Counted from the first letter of the stretch, positions 10,229 to 21,789 are shown. The stretch is DNA of 64,000 nucleotides from Immersiella caudata (GCA_030512335.1 JAULSU010000002.1:248001-312000); one strand, 5' to 3'. Translations and numbers: made by a program. Notes: generated by a model not told the origin, from the sequence alone.

Positions 10229-10560
10229 GGCAAAAGGGGCTAGTTGCTGGCCTGGGTTGAAGGACGTCAGCGAATATTTCTAGGGATAACTGCCCATTGT
10301 GGGAAAGATACTATAACATACCCTTAGCAGGCGTCTTCTGAATGCGAAAGCGGCTAATTTTGTTGGTTGAAAAGTAAGGTAACGTTGAGTGCTGAGCGTG
10401 GTCTCTCTCGATCGTCGATGGGGTCTGTGGTGAGGGTTTCCCCACCAGGTGACCAGGGTCGCTGGGAAACAAGCCTGCCTGGTATAGCAGTGCCGACCCA
10501 ACTACGTTTCCTCACACTAAACCATCGACTCATAGATCTTCAAGCTCCAACCGCTTCCAT
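10229..10560. other. Intergenic
   Basis: Space between the divergent starts of the coiled-coil gene and the NAP1-like remnant. A possible splice acceptor (ACTCATAG, ending at 10535) lies just before the NAP1-like frame, so an upstream exon could exist, but none is convincing. Confidence 0.35.
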
Positions 10561-11431
10561 CTACTCAGCTACGACGACGAACCCTTGCACGAACCATCCA
10601 CCCCGATTGAAGATGACGATCCCCACGATACCCCCCAACCCCCAAATAATATCTCGACCAAGCACCCGCTCACCAAATGGGTCCACGCCTTCATCAAGGA
10701 CGAGTTGGAAACCTTTCCAAGAGAGCATAATCAAGCCCTCCAAGCTACAACACGAATACACGCGTCTCATGATGCAGTCATGATGGAGTACCAAGAAGAG
10801 TCGGTCGTGCTGGAAACGGAGTACCGCGCTCTCGCCCAACCTCTCTTCGAGGGCCGGAGGGAAATCACAACGGGAAGCCCAAACGCAGACAACGACCCTT
10901 GCTCCCCGCTGGAGCAAAGCGGAGAGATCGAATCCCGCAACAACTGGTTCTCGAATCGAGAGCTGAGGAAGGAGTACACGCATCCTCGCACCGCGGACTC
11001 GGAAGATGAGGAGGCTGTGGTTGAGGACATCTACGCGAGCGGTCTTACGTACCACGAGTAGTTTGGGCATGTTATTGATTGGAGGAAGGGAAGAATCTGC
11101 TGGGAGGTAGAAGGGGTAGTGAGGGGGATGGGATGATGGAGACTTTTTTTTGTCGCTGTTTGAGGCGCCGGTGAAGCCGGAGGAGGGTGATGACGGGGAG
11201 GAGATGCGGAGGCTCCAGTGGCTGTTGGAGCTGGATTTTGATTATGGGGAGGCTTTTAAGGACAAGGTGATTCCGTACGCGCTGCATTGGTACACTAGAG
11301 AGGCGACGTTGTATGAGGATGATGAGGATGAGAGTGACGAGGACGGAGAGGGTGATGAGGGTGACCAAGGTAGTAGCGAGGAGGGCGATGAGGATGAGGC
11401 TAGCGATGGCGACGATACTGATGGGGATTAA
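10561..11431 (+). pseudogene. Decayed NAP1-family histone chaperone
   Basis: Three pieces of a nucleosome assembly protein lie in order. Piece 1 (about 10690-10866, frame 1) has the NAP dimerisation-helix and start-of-domain pattern: FPREHNQALQATTRIHASHD, MEYQEESVVLETEYRALAQP, LFEGRREITTG. Piece 2 (10939-11115, same frame) has NNWFSNRELRKEYTH, then a TAG at 11059-11061, then GHVIDWRKGR, matching the FxNxxLxKxYxY and GxxIDWKxGK positions of the family. Piece 3 (about 11120-11431, shifted frame) has SLFEAPVKPEEGDDGEEM through DFDYGEAFKDKVIPYALHWY and a long Asp/Glu tail, the classic NAP C-terminus. The central segment of about 60 residues between pieces 1 and 2 is missing, there is an in-frame stop and a frame change, and no good ATG. 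A functional gene would need unusual splicing. Confidence 0.72.
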
Positions 11432-11785
11432 TGGCGTTCCAAGTATTTCTGCCTCAGATTGTTGCACGCACCAAGGGCGCAATTATCAGGACTTGTTTGG
11501 TTACATCGCCCGCATGCGGTGCTCTGCAGCTTTCTTCTGCCGCCTGGGTTCGTGTTACATGTATTGTCTTGTGTATGTGCAAACATCTCCCGGCTAGCCG
11601 CACAGTCGAGATCGCTGTGTGACGTGTTGGGTAGCCCGAAAGATCTGTACTTGAAAGTCGAGCGCCGCTTGTCAGCCTTCCCGAATTCCTCTCACACTTT
11701 TCTAATCTCGGGTCCCGTCTCTTCCACGTACTGGCTAGCAGAAACATGCCTTGGAATCCTCCTTGGTTCAACCGTGATACCCTAG

Positions 11786-12633
11786 CCAATACTCAACTTC
11801 GTGGCTGAGAAATGCTCCGGATTCGATGACAATCCTCTGACATTTCCCATTTTACAAACCCACCCCTTATCGCCGGGCATATCACCAATCCGACTCGGAG
11901 CATCCTCGGCAAACAGTGGTGATGCAACAGTATCACCAAGAGGGAGGTCCGATACGGCATCATCTCTGACCGACTTCACAACGTCCACAAAGGCAACTAG
12001 AACCAATAACATAGACGACGGCCTTTCAACAATAACTCCAGCACCGACTCCCTTCAACATTCCCACCTCTCAGCCCCTTTCTCACCCCGAGCCTTCACCC
12101 CAACCCCAGCCAACCCTCTCTTCCCGAGCCAAAGCCGGGATCGGCAGCTTCGCCCTCATCTTAGCTCTCATCGGGATCATATTCGTCAAACGACGCCGAC
12201 ACCAAGCCAAGACAAAACTAGATGATGACACTTCCGCTGGTAGAACAAAGGAACAAGGGGAAGCACGCAACGAGGCTGCGGCTCGAACAACCGAGTCTGG
12301 AACTGTCACAGCCCGACCAATCGAGTTACCGTCTTCTCACGCTTCAGCTTCAGCTTCAGCCTCGGTCCGGGCTTGGCTTTAGGGGGCCTGGGTGGTGCGG
12401 ACGTTGATACCACCTCGGTGGGGAACCAACAGAGCAGAACTTTGGTGTATTCTGATCTCCCAGAGGTTACGGGACTTGCGCAAGTAGAGACGGAACTCGG
12501 AGTTTTGAGGGCGGGAAGGGAGGCGCTGGTGAAGCAGAAGTCGAGGATATTGCAGCTGCAGCAAATTGAGGAGGAGTCGACTCAGCTTGACCAGCGGATA
12601 GCAGAGTTGGAGAATATAAATAGAGGTACATAG
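11786..12633 (+). pseudogene. Decayed copy of single-pass membrane protein family (paralog of 21877-23149)
   Basis: The frame from 11786 gives PILNFVAEKCSGFDD, THPLSPG, a Ser/Thr/Pro-rich stalk, then a transmembrane helix starting AKAGIGSFALILALIGIIFV and a basic stop-transfer KRRRH. After an SASASAS repeat (CTTCAG hexamers near 12346-12365) the frame must change near 12370 to reach a C-terminal coiled coil with REALVKQKSRILQLQQIEEE and QLDQRIAELE. The second copy on the minus strand has ETHPLTPG, KAGIG before its TM helix, and REALDVQRLRILQLQQIEEE with QLDQRIS, so the two are clearly related. Here the Cys-rich ectodomain is missing, there is no in-frame ATG, a TAG stands just before PILNF, and the tail is out of frame. 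It is best read as a 5'-truncated pseudogene. Confidence 0.65.
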
Positions 12634-12789
12634 TGAGAAGGGTGTTTAGTGGAAGTTTTAATTAGGGGATGGAAGAGCCCCAGAAAGGGGGGGGGATAAA
12701 TTTGGGCACGAATAATACTCAACTCCTGCTCAACTATCCAGGCATGAATCAACAATTTTATCTCACAACGTAGGTACACAAAATTCCTT

Positions 12790-15141
12790 CTAAAGTATCC
12801 CAACCATCGCAACCACAACAGCAACCGCCACGCCCATCATACTTCCACTCACCCTCCCCACTCCATTGCTCAACCCCTCCGTCGTCCCCGTCATGTTCTT
12901 CCCAGCCAATGCCAACCACTCCTGATTCGTCTGACTCCCCGGCCCATCATAGATGCTAACCTTGCTCATGACCTTGTCACTGAACCCGACAACTGCATCA
13001 CTAATCTTGCCCTCGGCATCCGGCGTGCTGCCAGAGGCACACTTGCCACCCTTCCACGCGATATCAGCAATATCGTCCCAAAGGGTGGTGATGTCGTGGA
13101 GATACGAGCCCTTGTAGAAACGGCGGCAGTTGGCAGCTTCATACACGAAATGCGTCGGGGGGCCGTTGGGATCCTTCTCCAGGTGAGCATTGCGGAAGTT
13201 TAGATTAGATTTCATGTCGACTGGCATCAGCGGAGGTGTGGCGTTGGTAGGTAGGCCGGGGAGGAGATTGGTGGGGATGGAGGGCTTGAAGCGAGAGATG
13301 ATGTCGTTCCAGATGGTGTAAATGCTCTCGAAAGAAATGACCAGGCAGCCCTTGACGCCACCGAGGGCCTGCATAGGCTGGGCGAGGGGACGGCCGCCGA
13401 GGGCGATGGTGCGGACCTTTTGCTCGTGGACCATGAGGGAGACGAAGACGGTGCAGGTGGAAGCGCATTTGCCATCGGTAAGGATGGTGATGTCCTCGGC
13501 CTTGAAAGGCGGGGGACCAAGAGGATAGGCAGGATCGAAGCCGGCAATGAGGAACGTTCCAGTTGATTCTTCGGTGTTTTTGGGGTTGGTCAAGTCCCAG
13601 GAGAAGAGGTTGGAGACCTTGTCCTCGGGGAAGGAGGCCGGGCCGTACAAAGCGGCCCAGTCGGGGTAGCGCTGGGACGTCGCCGGATTGAGGTAGAAGC
13701 CAGCCATGACCGTTTTTTCCTCTTCAGGCTTGCCATACGTTGCGGCGCCCAAGATGTTCATGGCGGCGTTGGCGCGGAAGCGTGAGCCTGTGTAGGTCTT
13801 GCCGGTTGGGAAGAGGGTGCGGTACATCTCGAAGCCCTGCAAGAGCAGACCGCCACCGTTGCCCGAAAGGTCAATGATGAGCTTGGTGCGGCCATTCTTC
13901 TTGCAGAGCGCAATGAACTCGGCTAAGAACTTGCGGGTGTTGTGATACTCTTGGTTGGAGCCGAGCGTGTCAGTGAGCGGCGTTCGGTCGCCCTGGGGCT
14001 CGAAATTTATGGCGGCGAGGACGGCCGTGTCGGGATGAGTAGATTCGTTGAGAAAGTAACCAGCCATGTAACCGTGGTACTGCACGACGACGGCGTTAGG
14101 GTAGTGGGGGACTTGGGTCACGGCCGGAGGCATCTCGACGGTCTCAGTCTCTTGGCGGCGGTTCTTGGATGCTGGGACGGCGGGAGTCTCGGGCGGGATT
14201 TCGACGGCGTTGTGCAGCTCCTCACCAGTCGTGATGGCCGAGAAGTCGGCAATGATGACGGCTTTGTTCTCGTACGTGCGTGTCGAGCCGTTGGCAAACT
14301 TGACCACATGAGCGTCGGGCAGGGGCACATATGACGACATGAAGCCGGCGTCGGGAGCCGGGGCAGACCAGAACAGCTCGTTGTACTGGGCATCAGGGTC
14401 TTGAGAGCCCTTCTGGGCGGCGGCCTCGGCGAGGAAATCCTGGACGGGCTTGTCGTCGATGGTTTCGATGTCGGAGACGCTGCCACCACCGGGCGAGGTG
14501 ATGTCGTTGACGTCGTAGATCTTGGGCAGTTCGAGACCGTCCGGCGACATGGACGTGATGTTGAGAGTGCGCTGCCACTGAATGGCGTCGACGAGGGCGG
14601 GCGAGTACGTAATATGGCTGTCGGCCGTGGCGACAATCATGCGCTTGATGTCCATGGCAAACTCATACTGGAGCTTGTAGCCGCCAGTGCGGAGTTTCTC
14701 ACGGATGGCCAGCGCGCCTCCGATGATGTCGACGGGCGGAAGGAGGTAGCCCTTTGGTGGTTTTTTGAGATACCCCACCGTGCTCTGGAAGGAAAGATAC
14801 GGCAGAAGCCATTCGATGAGGGCGATGTCCCGCGGGACGTCGAGGGGCACTGACATCAAGCACTCCAACGCGATCGAGGGCTTGATTGACGCCGAGGTGC
14901 CCGCCGCGGCTGCCTTGTAGGCCAGGTTGACGGCGGCGCATCCCTTTGCGTCTGGGTCGATGGGTGCAGCGGACTCGCTGGGCGCGGCGCTGGGTGCAGC
15001 GCTGGAAGCTGTGGCATCGGGGGCAGTCGAGGAAGGAACGGCGGAGCTTGCTGGCGGGTCCTGCCGACGAATGACGTGGGCAGAATGTGCAGAGGTAGTC
15101 GCGGAAAGGGCGAGTGCCCAAGCTGCCGCGCGCAGCAACAT
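12790..15141 (-). CDS. Secreted S41-family serine peptidase (CPAF-like)
   Basis: Single-exon gene for 783 residues from the ATG at 15141; the open frame extends 28 codons upstream, but this Met starts a good signal peptide (MLLRAAAWALALSATTSA). VIRRQ just after it looks like a Kex2-type dibasic cut. A Ser/Ala/Pro-rich linker and a Cys-containing N-terminal domain follow. The C-terminal half carries the S41/ClpP-crotonase-like core: TKLIIDLSGNGGG, FKAEDITILTDGKCASTC with the likely Ser nucleophile in CAST, and VRTIALGGRP. This layout matches the fungal secreted peptidases of the S41 family similar to chlamydial CPAF. The last ~25 residues after SGSMMG are hydrophobic and could be a GPI signal. 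It would hydrolyse extracellular or wall-associated protein; the substrate is unknown. No frame breaks are seen. Confidence 0.88.
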   Translation of the reverse strand: MLLRAAAWALALSATTSAHSAHVIRRQDPPASSAVPSSTAPDATASSAAPSAAPSESAAPIDPDAKGCAAVNLAYKAAAAGTSASIKPSIALECLMSVPLDVPRDIALIEWLLPYLSFQSTVGYLKKPPKGYLLPPVDIIGGALAIREKLRTGGYKLQYEFAMDIKRMIVATADSHITYSPALVDAIQWQRTLNITSMSPDGLELPKIYDVNDITSPGGGSVSDIETIDDKPVQDFLAEAAAQKGSQDPDAQYNELFWSAPAPDAGFMSSYVPLPDAHVVKFANGSTRTYENKAVIIADFSAITTGEELHNAVEIPPETPAVPASKNRRQETETVEMPPAVTQVPHYPNAVVVQYHGYMAGYFLNESTHPDTAVLAAINFEPQGDRTPLTDTLGSNQEYHNTRKFLAEFIALCKKNGRTKLIIDLSGNGGGLLLQGFEMYRTLFPTGKTYTGSRFRANAAMNILGAATYGKPEEEKTVMAGFYLNPATSQRYPDWAALYGPASFPEDKVSNLFSWDLTNPKNTEESTGTFLIAGFDPAYPLGPPPFKAEDITILTDGKCASTCTVFVSLMVHEQKVRTIALGGRPLAQPMQALGGVKGCLVISFESIYTIWNDIISRFKPSIPTNLLPGLPTNATPPLMPVDMKSNLNFRNAHLEKDPNGPPTHFVYEAANCRRFYKGSYLHDITTLWDDIADIAWKGGKCASGSTPDAEGKISDAVVGFSDKVMSKVSIYDGPGSQTNQEWLALAGKNMTGTTEGLSNGVGRVSGSMMGVAVAVVVAMVGIL

Positions 15142-15783
15142 GGCCGAAAAGTAAATTTCCAACAAATGGTCAACAAAAGACGAAACGAAAGGACTGTCAC
15201 GAAAAGTAAACAACGGCAAAATCACGACACAAAGGCGCCCATATGTATTCCCTTGTCAGGCAATCTCATCTCACTGCTTGCGCATCTTTGACGCCAAGCT
15301 CCAGGGTTCTTCAGCTCTGGTCAGCGCTGGTCAGCGTTGGGTCGTGGTGGGTCACTCTGGGCGCAGCGGTGTCCTGCAACTACACGCATACGCCGCATCG
15401 GGAACCATCGCGTCTGGAAGACGCGCCGGTTGCACGGCAAACCAAGTCTCAGGATGGCGAGAAGGGTTAGCGCGAGGTAAGCGGGTGACTAAAGAACTAA
15501 ATTTGGGAGCCTGGAGCGCTGGAGGCCTGAAAGGGAGAGGTAATCTCGCCTGAGGCTCTCCTGAGCGCTCCTGAGGTGGTTCGTGCTTACAGCTGCTTCT
15601 TTCAGCTTTCTAACTGCTCTCGGCCCTTTCTGAGTCGCGGGCCGTAAGCAGATACGAGCTACCTGTTGTTTCAAAGAACGGAATGCATACAAGTAGTATT
15701 ATGTTCTGCCTAGCATATTACCCCCAAGTCTCCTCGATCTCATTTCCAAGGCGCGTCTCCCAACTTCATCCCCATGTTGTCCC
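15142..15783. other. Intergenic, promoter of the S41 peptidase gene
   Basis: Space upstream of the S41 gene and downstream of the amidase gene. It contains short imperfect direct repeats (TCTGGTCAGCGC/TGGTCAGCGT near 15315-15340 and CTCCTGAG units near 15555-15575). No gene is visible. Confidence 0.45.
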
Positions 15784-17583
15784 CTAATCGGCTCCCTCAT
15801 AGACGTTCAAAACGGGAATATTCCTCTGCAGGTATCCGTACCATTTTGGCCGGGTCCTCCCATACCCCGTGCCCTTCAATGCATCCTCAATGGCACTCGC
15901 CCATTTGACCAGCTCGGCCTCAGCCCAGGCCGTCTGCATCACGGCCAACCCAAAGCCCATGCCGCTGGCGCTATGCGTGCCCACAGGGATTGTCACGACA
16001 GGATAGCCAGCTTGTGCCGCAATCTGATAGCTCTGTCCCACGTCTGGCGGCGCCAACAGACCGTCGAGCTTCTTCCCCTTGTAAGTCAGCGCATCGTCGA
16101 TCCCCTTTCGCGTCTTCCCCTGGGTGAAGCCCAGCGCCTGCCAGTACGTCCCGTCCTGGATCCCCTTTGTCTCGAGAGACGCAAGGAACCCATCCTGGCC
16201 AGAGTAGAATCCCGGGTTGCCCAAAGGCCAGGGGTAACCACCCTCAGAACCGTCATTGTCGTAGTTGTACTGCACTATATCCTCCAACGACCGAATATTT
16301 GTGTTGCCCAGCTCCGACAGGTAGCTCTTGATGTTGTTGTAGAAATCCACCTTTACCACGGTATACTCGCTCTCATTCGGAAATCCCCTCGTCGTGCCCA
16401 AATCCCAATTCCAATAATCCGGCGACACAATCGTCTCCCAATCCGTGATCTCCGTCGCGTTGATGATCTCCGCCCCTTCCCTCTCCAACACCTCTAAAAC
16501 CCCCCTCAATGCCCTCAACTGCTCCGGATCGGCCTTGTTCCAAAACGACTTCCACGGCAACCCAAACCTCGCCCCCTTCAACGCCTTTTTCCCCGTCAAA
16601 AACCTCTCATACCCGCCCCTCGGCGTCCTCCCCTTTTGCGCCTCGGTATAATTATCCCTCCCGTCCACCTCATAAATCGCATCCAGCGCCACCACCGCAT
16701 CCCTTACCGTCCTCCCAAACGTCCCCACCGAATCCTGATGCTCACTCTCCGGCACCACCCCGTTCCGACTCGTCAGCCCCACCGTCGGTTTAAGCCCCAC
16801 AATCTGATTCCTCATCGCCGGGTTAATCACACTCCCGTCCGTCTCCGTCCCGATCGAAAACGCCACCGCGTTGGCCGCTACACCAACCGCACTCCCACTT
16901 GAACTTCCCCCGGGATTCAAAGTCAGATTATACCCACTCCTAACCTGCCCCCCTCTCGCAGAGTACCCTTCGCTGTAATTATTACTCCTCATATCCGCCC
17001 ACTCTGACAACGCAGCTTTTCCCAACAGCACCGCGCCCGCCTCGCGGAGTTTCTTCACGATAAAAGCATCTCGAGGGACGATACTCCCCAACAGTGCAAA
17101 ACTCCCTGCTGTAGTCTGCATTTTATCCGCCGTCGCAATATTTTCCTTGACTGTAAACGGAATCCCGTGCAACGGTCCCCGAACTCTTCCTTGTTTGCGC
17201 TCGGCGTCTAGTTCAGAGGCGATGTTGAAGACGTCGGGGTTGACTTCGAGAAGGGAGTTGAGGTATGGTTGGGTTTGGTAGGTTCGGGCGAGGTAGCAGG
17301 TAACGAGCTGCACAGAGGTGAGATACCCGGATTGCATGGCGGATTGCATGTCGGCGATGGTGGCTTCTTCGAGGGGGAAGGTGCCGCAGAGGGGCATGGG
17401 GAAGAGATCGGGGGTTCCGGCGGCGGTGAGGAGGGGGAAGAAGAGGGAGGGGGGACCGGGGAATGTGAGGTTCGGGATGGGGTCGGGGCCGGGGTGGGGT
17501 GGACCCGGGGCGGCGAGGGCTAGGCCGAGGAAGGGAAGGGCCCACATTTCCCGGGTTCCGAGCCGGAGTCGGAGGGGCGACAT
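15784..17583 (-). CDS. Secreted amidase (amidase signature family)
   Basis: Single-exon gene for 599 residues. It belongs to the amidase signature family, which hydrolyses carboxamides with a Ser-cisSer-Lys triad. The Lys is in HGIPFTVKENIAT, the cis-Ser is in the Gly/Ser-rich LNPGGSSSGSAVG, and the nucleophile Ser is in GTETDGSVINPA. The N-terminus has two candidate starts: Met1 at 17583 and Met13 at 17547, the latter giving MWALPFLGLALAAPG, a compact signal peptide. Several N-glycosylation sequons fit an extracellular protein. Secreted fungal members are often annotated as glutamyl-tRNA amidotransferase A-like, but secretion rules out that role. The true substrate, perhaps peptide amides or xenobiotic amides, cannot be read from sequence. 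Confidence 0.88.
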   Translation of the reverse strand: MSPLRLRLGTREMWALPFLGLALAAPGPPHPGPDPIPNLTFPGPPSLFFPLLTAAGTPDLFPMPLCGTFPLEEATIADMQSAMQSGYLTSVQLVTCYLARTYQTQPYLNSLLEVNPDVFNIASELDAERKQGRVRGPLHGIPFTVKENIATADKMQTTAGSFALLGSIVPRDAFIVKKLREAGAVLLGKAALSEWADMRSNNYSEGYSARGGQVRSGYNLTLNPGGSSSGSAVGVAANAVAFSIGTETDGSVINPAMRNQIVGLKPTVGLTSRNGVVPESEHQDSVGTFGRTVRDAVVALDAIYEVDGRDNYTEAQKGRTPRGGYERFLTGKKALKGARFGLPWKSFWNKADPEQLRALRGVLEVLEREGAEIINATEITDWETIVSPDYWNWDLGTTRGFPNESEYTVVKVDFYNNIKSYLSELGNTNIRSLEDIVQYNYDNDGSEGGYPWPLGNPGFYSGQDGFLASLETKGIQDGTYWQALGFTQGKTRKGIDDALTYKGKKLDGLLAPPDVGQSYQIAAQAGYPVVTIPVGTHSASGMGFGLAVMQTAWAEAELVKWASAIEDALKGTGYGRTRPKWYGYLQRNIPVLNVYEGAD

Positions 17584-19152
17584 GTTGGCGGAGGTGTCGG
17601 AGGTGGATTAGCGCGTAAAGAGAGGATTTTGGGTGTGACGGAGGGAGGGGAGATGGCGTTTTAAAATGTTTTTTGCGGAGCTTGTCGGTCAATTCGCGGG
17701 CCAGTGCGGAGACGGGAATCCTTCGGTGTAACCAGCCAATGTTGGGAGCGCTCCAAGGTCTTGGGTGCAGTGTGGGATTGCATGCAAGGTTCTACTGACA
17801 TGAGTACCTTTGAGGGAGAAGCGGTGAACTGATGCTTTATGATGTGCGATCTGTCCTTGGTGGGTTAGGCTGTCTATTTAGACGTGATGACACAATGTAT
17901 TGTTGCACTCTTTGTTCACAATGATCATCGTCTCCCCTAAAGTTACATTACAACCGAACCACCTCGTGTTCGTGATGGGAAATGCACAATAACTTAGCTC
18001 GATCCTTCAAACATTAGTACGAAGATTCATTTTTCTAGATCAACAGGCAGAGCGGGTCGACAATGGGTCACGGTTGAACGGAATCTTCTTCCGCCCACTC
18101 GACCACAATATCTAATCCGCTTTCACCAGTGGTGGAGATCCTAGCGGCCCGTGTCGCCCACCTCATCAAACTGACTCCCCATGCCCAAAAAGTCATTTGC
18201 CAACGCGCTGGCGAATGCATTGTTGCCGAAACCCCCCAAAGTCGTTTTCTGGCTCCTAGTTGTCAAGGATGGGCCATGCCCATGAGATGAAGATTGGAAT
18301 GTTGCAGCAGCAGTGGATGTAGCTGGTACTCGAGAATCCTGTTGTGACCTGCGAGTCTTGTTAAAAAGTGCTGATATGGGAGAGTCGAGAAGCAAAGAAC
18401 ATTTTATTGATATGGTCTAACTTCTTCTGGAAGACGGACGACTTGGACTTGGGGTCCTTGCCAGGGTTTACACCGTACCGTGTGAGACCCATGACCCTGT
18501 CAACTGTTGGTAGGCGTCGGTTACAGGGACTTAACCTGTGAAGGAAGCAACAGTTGGAGAAATCTCGCATGCAGATGTGCTCTGGCGTGTAATCATTAGT
18601 ACTTCTACGGGAATGCATGCCTTGAACTAAATACCTCCACAGTTCTAGAGGGCTGCTATTCTCTTTATTCTATGCGAACTCATTGCTGTCCCCTGAGCGA
18701 GCACTTGTAAATCATCGCTGCTTAGGTGCAAAGACGGTACTGGTTCGAGCCGCGCATGTGGAGTTCCCCGAGCGTCGCCGTAAAGCATCCGACTGATCTT
18801 AGTGTGGCCATCCCAAATCGGTGTGCCCGTGTGGTCGCAATGGGGAACCTAACACAGCCTAAGATGATACAGTAACTATCATGCTGATATTGTAGTAGGT
18901 AGGGTGTTAGTAGCCTATCTCGAAGGAAAGGGCAACCTCGTCCTAAAGGAGCTTAGCGCGCACATGTGTGCTGCGTCCGGGTAAGTTCGACCAGTGAGGA
19001 GGGCCAGCAGCGTCTGATGGTGTGATTTCTGCCTGGCGCCCGCAAATGGGGAGGGTGGCCCTGAAATTTTGAACGAGAATACGGTTCTTCCGCTTTCCCG
19101 TCCAGTCCTGCGCTATGTTGCGTATTTGCAACTATCACCAGCAAACAGCACC
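17584..19152. other. Intergenic with a possible small minus-strand gene at about 18141-18492
   Basis: About 1.6 kb between divergent genes. On the minus strand two overlapping frames are slightly better than background: one with MGLTRYGVNPGKDPKSKSSV from an ATG at 18492, and one (18395-18141) with PSLTTRSQKTTLGGFGNNAF ending GMGSQFDEVGDTGR. They could be exons of one small unknown gene, but no clean splice pair joins them, so I do not call it. The rest shows nothing supportable. Confidence 0.3.
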
Positions 19153-21789
19153 ATGTCGAGGGCAGTCAAGTTCAGGCTATACAGCCCCGGGCTGGGCGGC
19201 TACATCACTCATGTGGGGGAATCGAATGAAATCGACCACAGAATCAGGGATCTGGACTGTGATCAGATGACGAATTCGCCGAGCTTGATGGACCAAATGA
19301 TGGACGCTCGAGCAAGATTGCGCGGGGTGGAGGACCACGTCAAATGTCTTGAAGCGGAAAACACACAGCTCGCGACGGCCAACAGGGCGCTCAGAGATGA
19401 GAATATTCAGCTGAAGGATGAAATCAGGGCACTCAAGGAGGAGACAAGGCGGCCCTCGCACCGGAAACTTGACATGGGCGCCCTCTCCCCCCCAATCACA
19501 CCCCCCATGGACACCGCTCGGCACGCCGCTAATGGATATCGAAAGAACTCGGAGAGGCCACTTCGGAACAGCGGGAAACGACACGCCGAATCTGTTGATA
19601 GGAAAATGGACCCCCTTCGACTTCTGGTGGAAAGGACTGGATGGGAGGAGCGTGATGCGAAGGAAATGGAAGTGGAGCGGAGAAAAGAGGAGGAGCACAT
19701 GGAGGACGTCTACGTCAGGGAGCGGCTACGGAAGCGCTTCGCAGGAAACGATGACACGGGTGTCGAAAGGCGCTCAGGACGTCATAGGTTAGACAGCGAC
19801 GATACCCTTGTTGCAGGTCCGGTTGAACCCCAGGTCCCGCGATATCCCGGTCCAATGATACAGTTGCCCACAAGAACACGCCGGAAAGGAAAACGACGAA
19901 ACTTGATGAGCATTTCGGACGATGGCCTCGGCAAAGAATCAGACCAGGACGAGGTGATGAAGGGCACACAAGTGCAGCTGGAAACTGATGCAAACGTCGT
20001 CGCAAAGTGGCTTGCAATAGAGCCCGAGAAAACGGCTGATGTATCGGCGGTCAAGAATGCGACTGAAGAGAGCGGGGACAACAGCTCAGAACCCGCGTCT
20101 GAGACTATCCCGCCCGAAGCCAACGATGAGAGCACCCAGGTGGTCGAAAGGTGTCTCGGAACTCCGCCGGATGAGTCGAATGGACCAAGCACCCCGGAAG
20201 CTCCTGATCTTCCAACGACGGATGAGATCGAAGATGTTGAATCCTCTCTAGACTCACGGCCACCATCACCTTGGCAGGGAATAATCAGCAGAGAAGCTGA
20301 AGTTTCCGTTGCGATATCGGCTTGGCAGATGATTAACAGACTGAGCAATCAAGTTCGCGGCCTCGGCACCGAAAGAGGGTGGTTGGTTCCGTCTGGAGTG
20401 GCTGGAGGGGTTGTCAGCTACGCTTCTGGAAGCAGCTCTAGTTCCGACTCAGCAGTACCAGTGGAAAGCAACGTTCGCGGTTCCAGCCACTCCTCAGCCG
20501 CGGCTAACGGCCGACCAAGTCCGAAGCGTGGACGGGACAGAAACGACGAGGCTGGCGATTCGGACAATGAGGACAACGGGCGCAGCGGAAAGCGAGCCAA
20601 CATCTCAGCCCCTGAAGAGTTGTTGCCTCGTCCCCGATTCGCATGTCCATATCAGAAGTACGACCCCCTCGGCACTCCATTTTGCTGCATGCCCAATACG
20701 AAGAACCCCGAAGGCGGTGCCGACACCTTCCCCCGGATCAAGTCTCACATCTTTCGAAACCACGACCCATTCAAAAGATGCCCAAACTGCTGGAAAAAGT
20801 GCGGGACCGAAGAAGAAGCCACGGGGCACAAGGATGCAACTAATTGTATCAAGACAGCATCACCAGGCAAGTATTGGATGACGGAAGCGCAGCGCCACCA
20901 AGTCAAGGGTCAGAGATTTGTGACCAACGGCGTCGACAATTGGTTTTATCTCTTCGATATCCTGCTGCCGGATGCCTATCCCGATGGCGGTGTTCGTCAA
21001 AAACATTCCCCTTGTAAGTGCCAAGCAAGAGTACTCTGTTCTGCATATTTCTAACCGCAGTTCTCAGATTATTCACCAACACAAGTGTTATCACCCCAGA
21101 CCGCGTCAACGAGCTCCGTCGACACTCCTACTACATCTAGTTTCGACTTGTCTACCGCCACACTGCTCGGAAACCCGGAAAACATGCCAACATCGTCGCA
21201 ACCCCCTGCCATCACCACCCGTGAAGGGACCATACCAACCCCAACCCCCGCACCTCCAGGGTCGCTCGACTTCCAGATACCCTTCGCGACCCTCTTCCCC
21301 ACCTTTGTGAACGACATGTCGATTGATGACATTCTGGGCCAGCAAAATCTCCATCCCTATAACGACATCGCACACCCTCCCCTTCCTCCTGTTGGCGCAA
21401 CCACGCCCATACGAACAACACCCCAACTCCCATCCCCACCACCCAGTGCCAGCCGGTCCAGCTCTTCGCTGGATCAAAGTCAGATCGGGAGTCCATCTGG
21501 ACCAACACAAACTTTCCTCCTCCGCGACAACGAACGGCTCAGGGTGGATAATGCCGCCCTTCAGGATGAAGTCGAAACCCTGAGGAAGAGACAAGGAAGA
21601 ATGCAAGGGAGGCTTGCTGAGTTATGGAACGAAGTCCGTTCGTCGGATAGGATGTTGCAGGAGTTACTATATCACCCCTCTCTGCCGGAGAATGAGAATG
21701 AAAGAGTGGTGAATGTCAATCACCTTTTTGGAATCTTGGAGAAGATAGGGGGGGTCAAGAGGAGCTTGAACTGTTGCCAGGAGGGTTGA
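19153..21789 (+). CDS. Coiled-coil protein with degenerate C2H2 zinc-finger domain
   Basis: Protein of 860 residues from exons 19153-21013 and 21068-21789. The 54-bp intron has a GTAAGT donor, CTAAC branch point and CTCAG acceptor; the alternative CGCAG acceptor breaks the frame. The start at 19153 (AGCACCATGTCG) is preferred to an upstream in-frame codon. An N-terminal coiled coil (DARARLRGVEDHVKCLEAEN and on, about residues 45-100) is followed by a long disordered acidic region. Near residues 490-580 is a fungal C2H2-type module: RFACPYQKYDPLGTPFCC, IKSHIFRNHDPFKRCPNCWK and ATGHKDATNC, with spaced Cys and His fit for zinc. After it come a Ser/Pro-rich stretch and a second coiled coil (LRDNERLRVDNAALQDEVET). 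This finger type occurs in many fungal proteins of unknown role; DNA binding is not proven. Confidence 0.78.

Noticed and set aside
9871..10283. Two plus-strand ORFs of ~130 codons opposite the coiled-coil gene
   Set aside because: They are Ser/Leu/Cys-rich antisense shadows of a purine-rich repeat.
21014..21060. CGCAG acceptor ending at 21060 for the coiled-coil/C2H2 gene
   Set aside because: It breaks the reading frame; the CTCAG ending at 21067 keeps phase.
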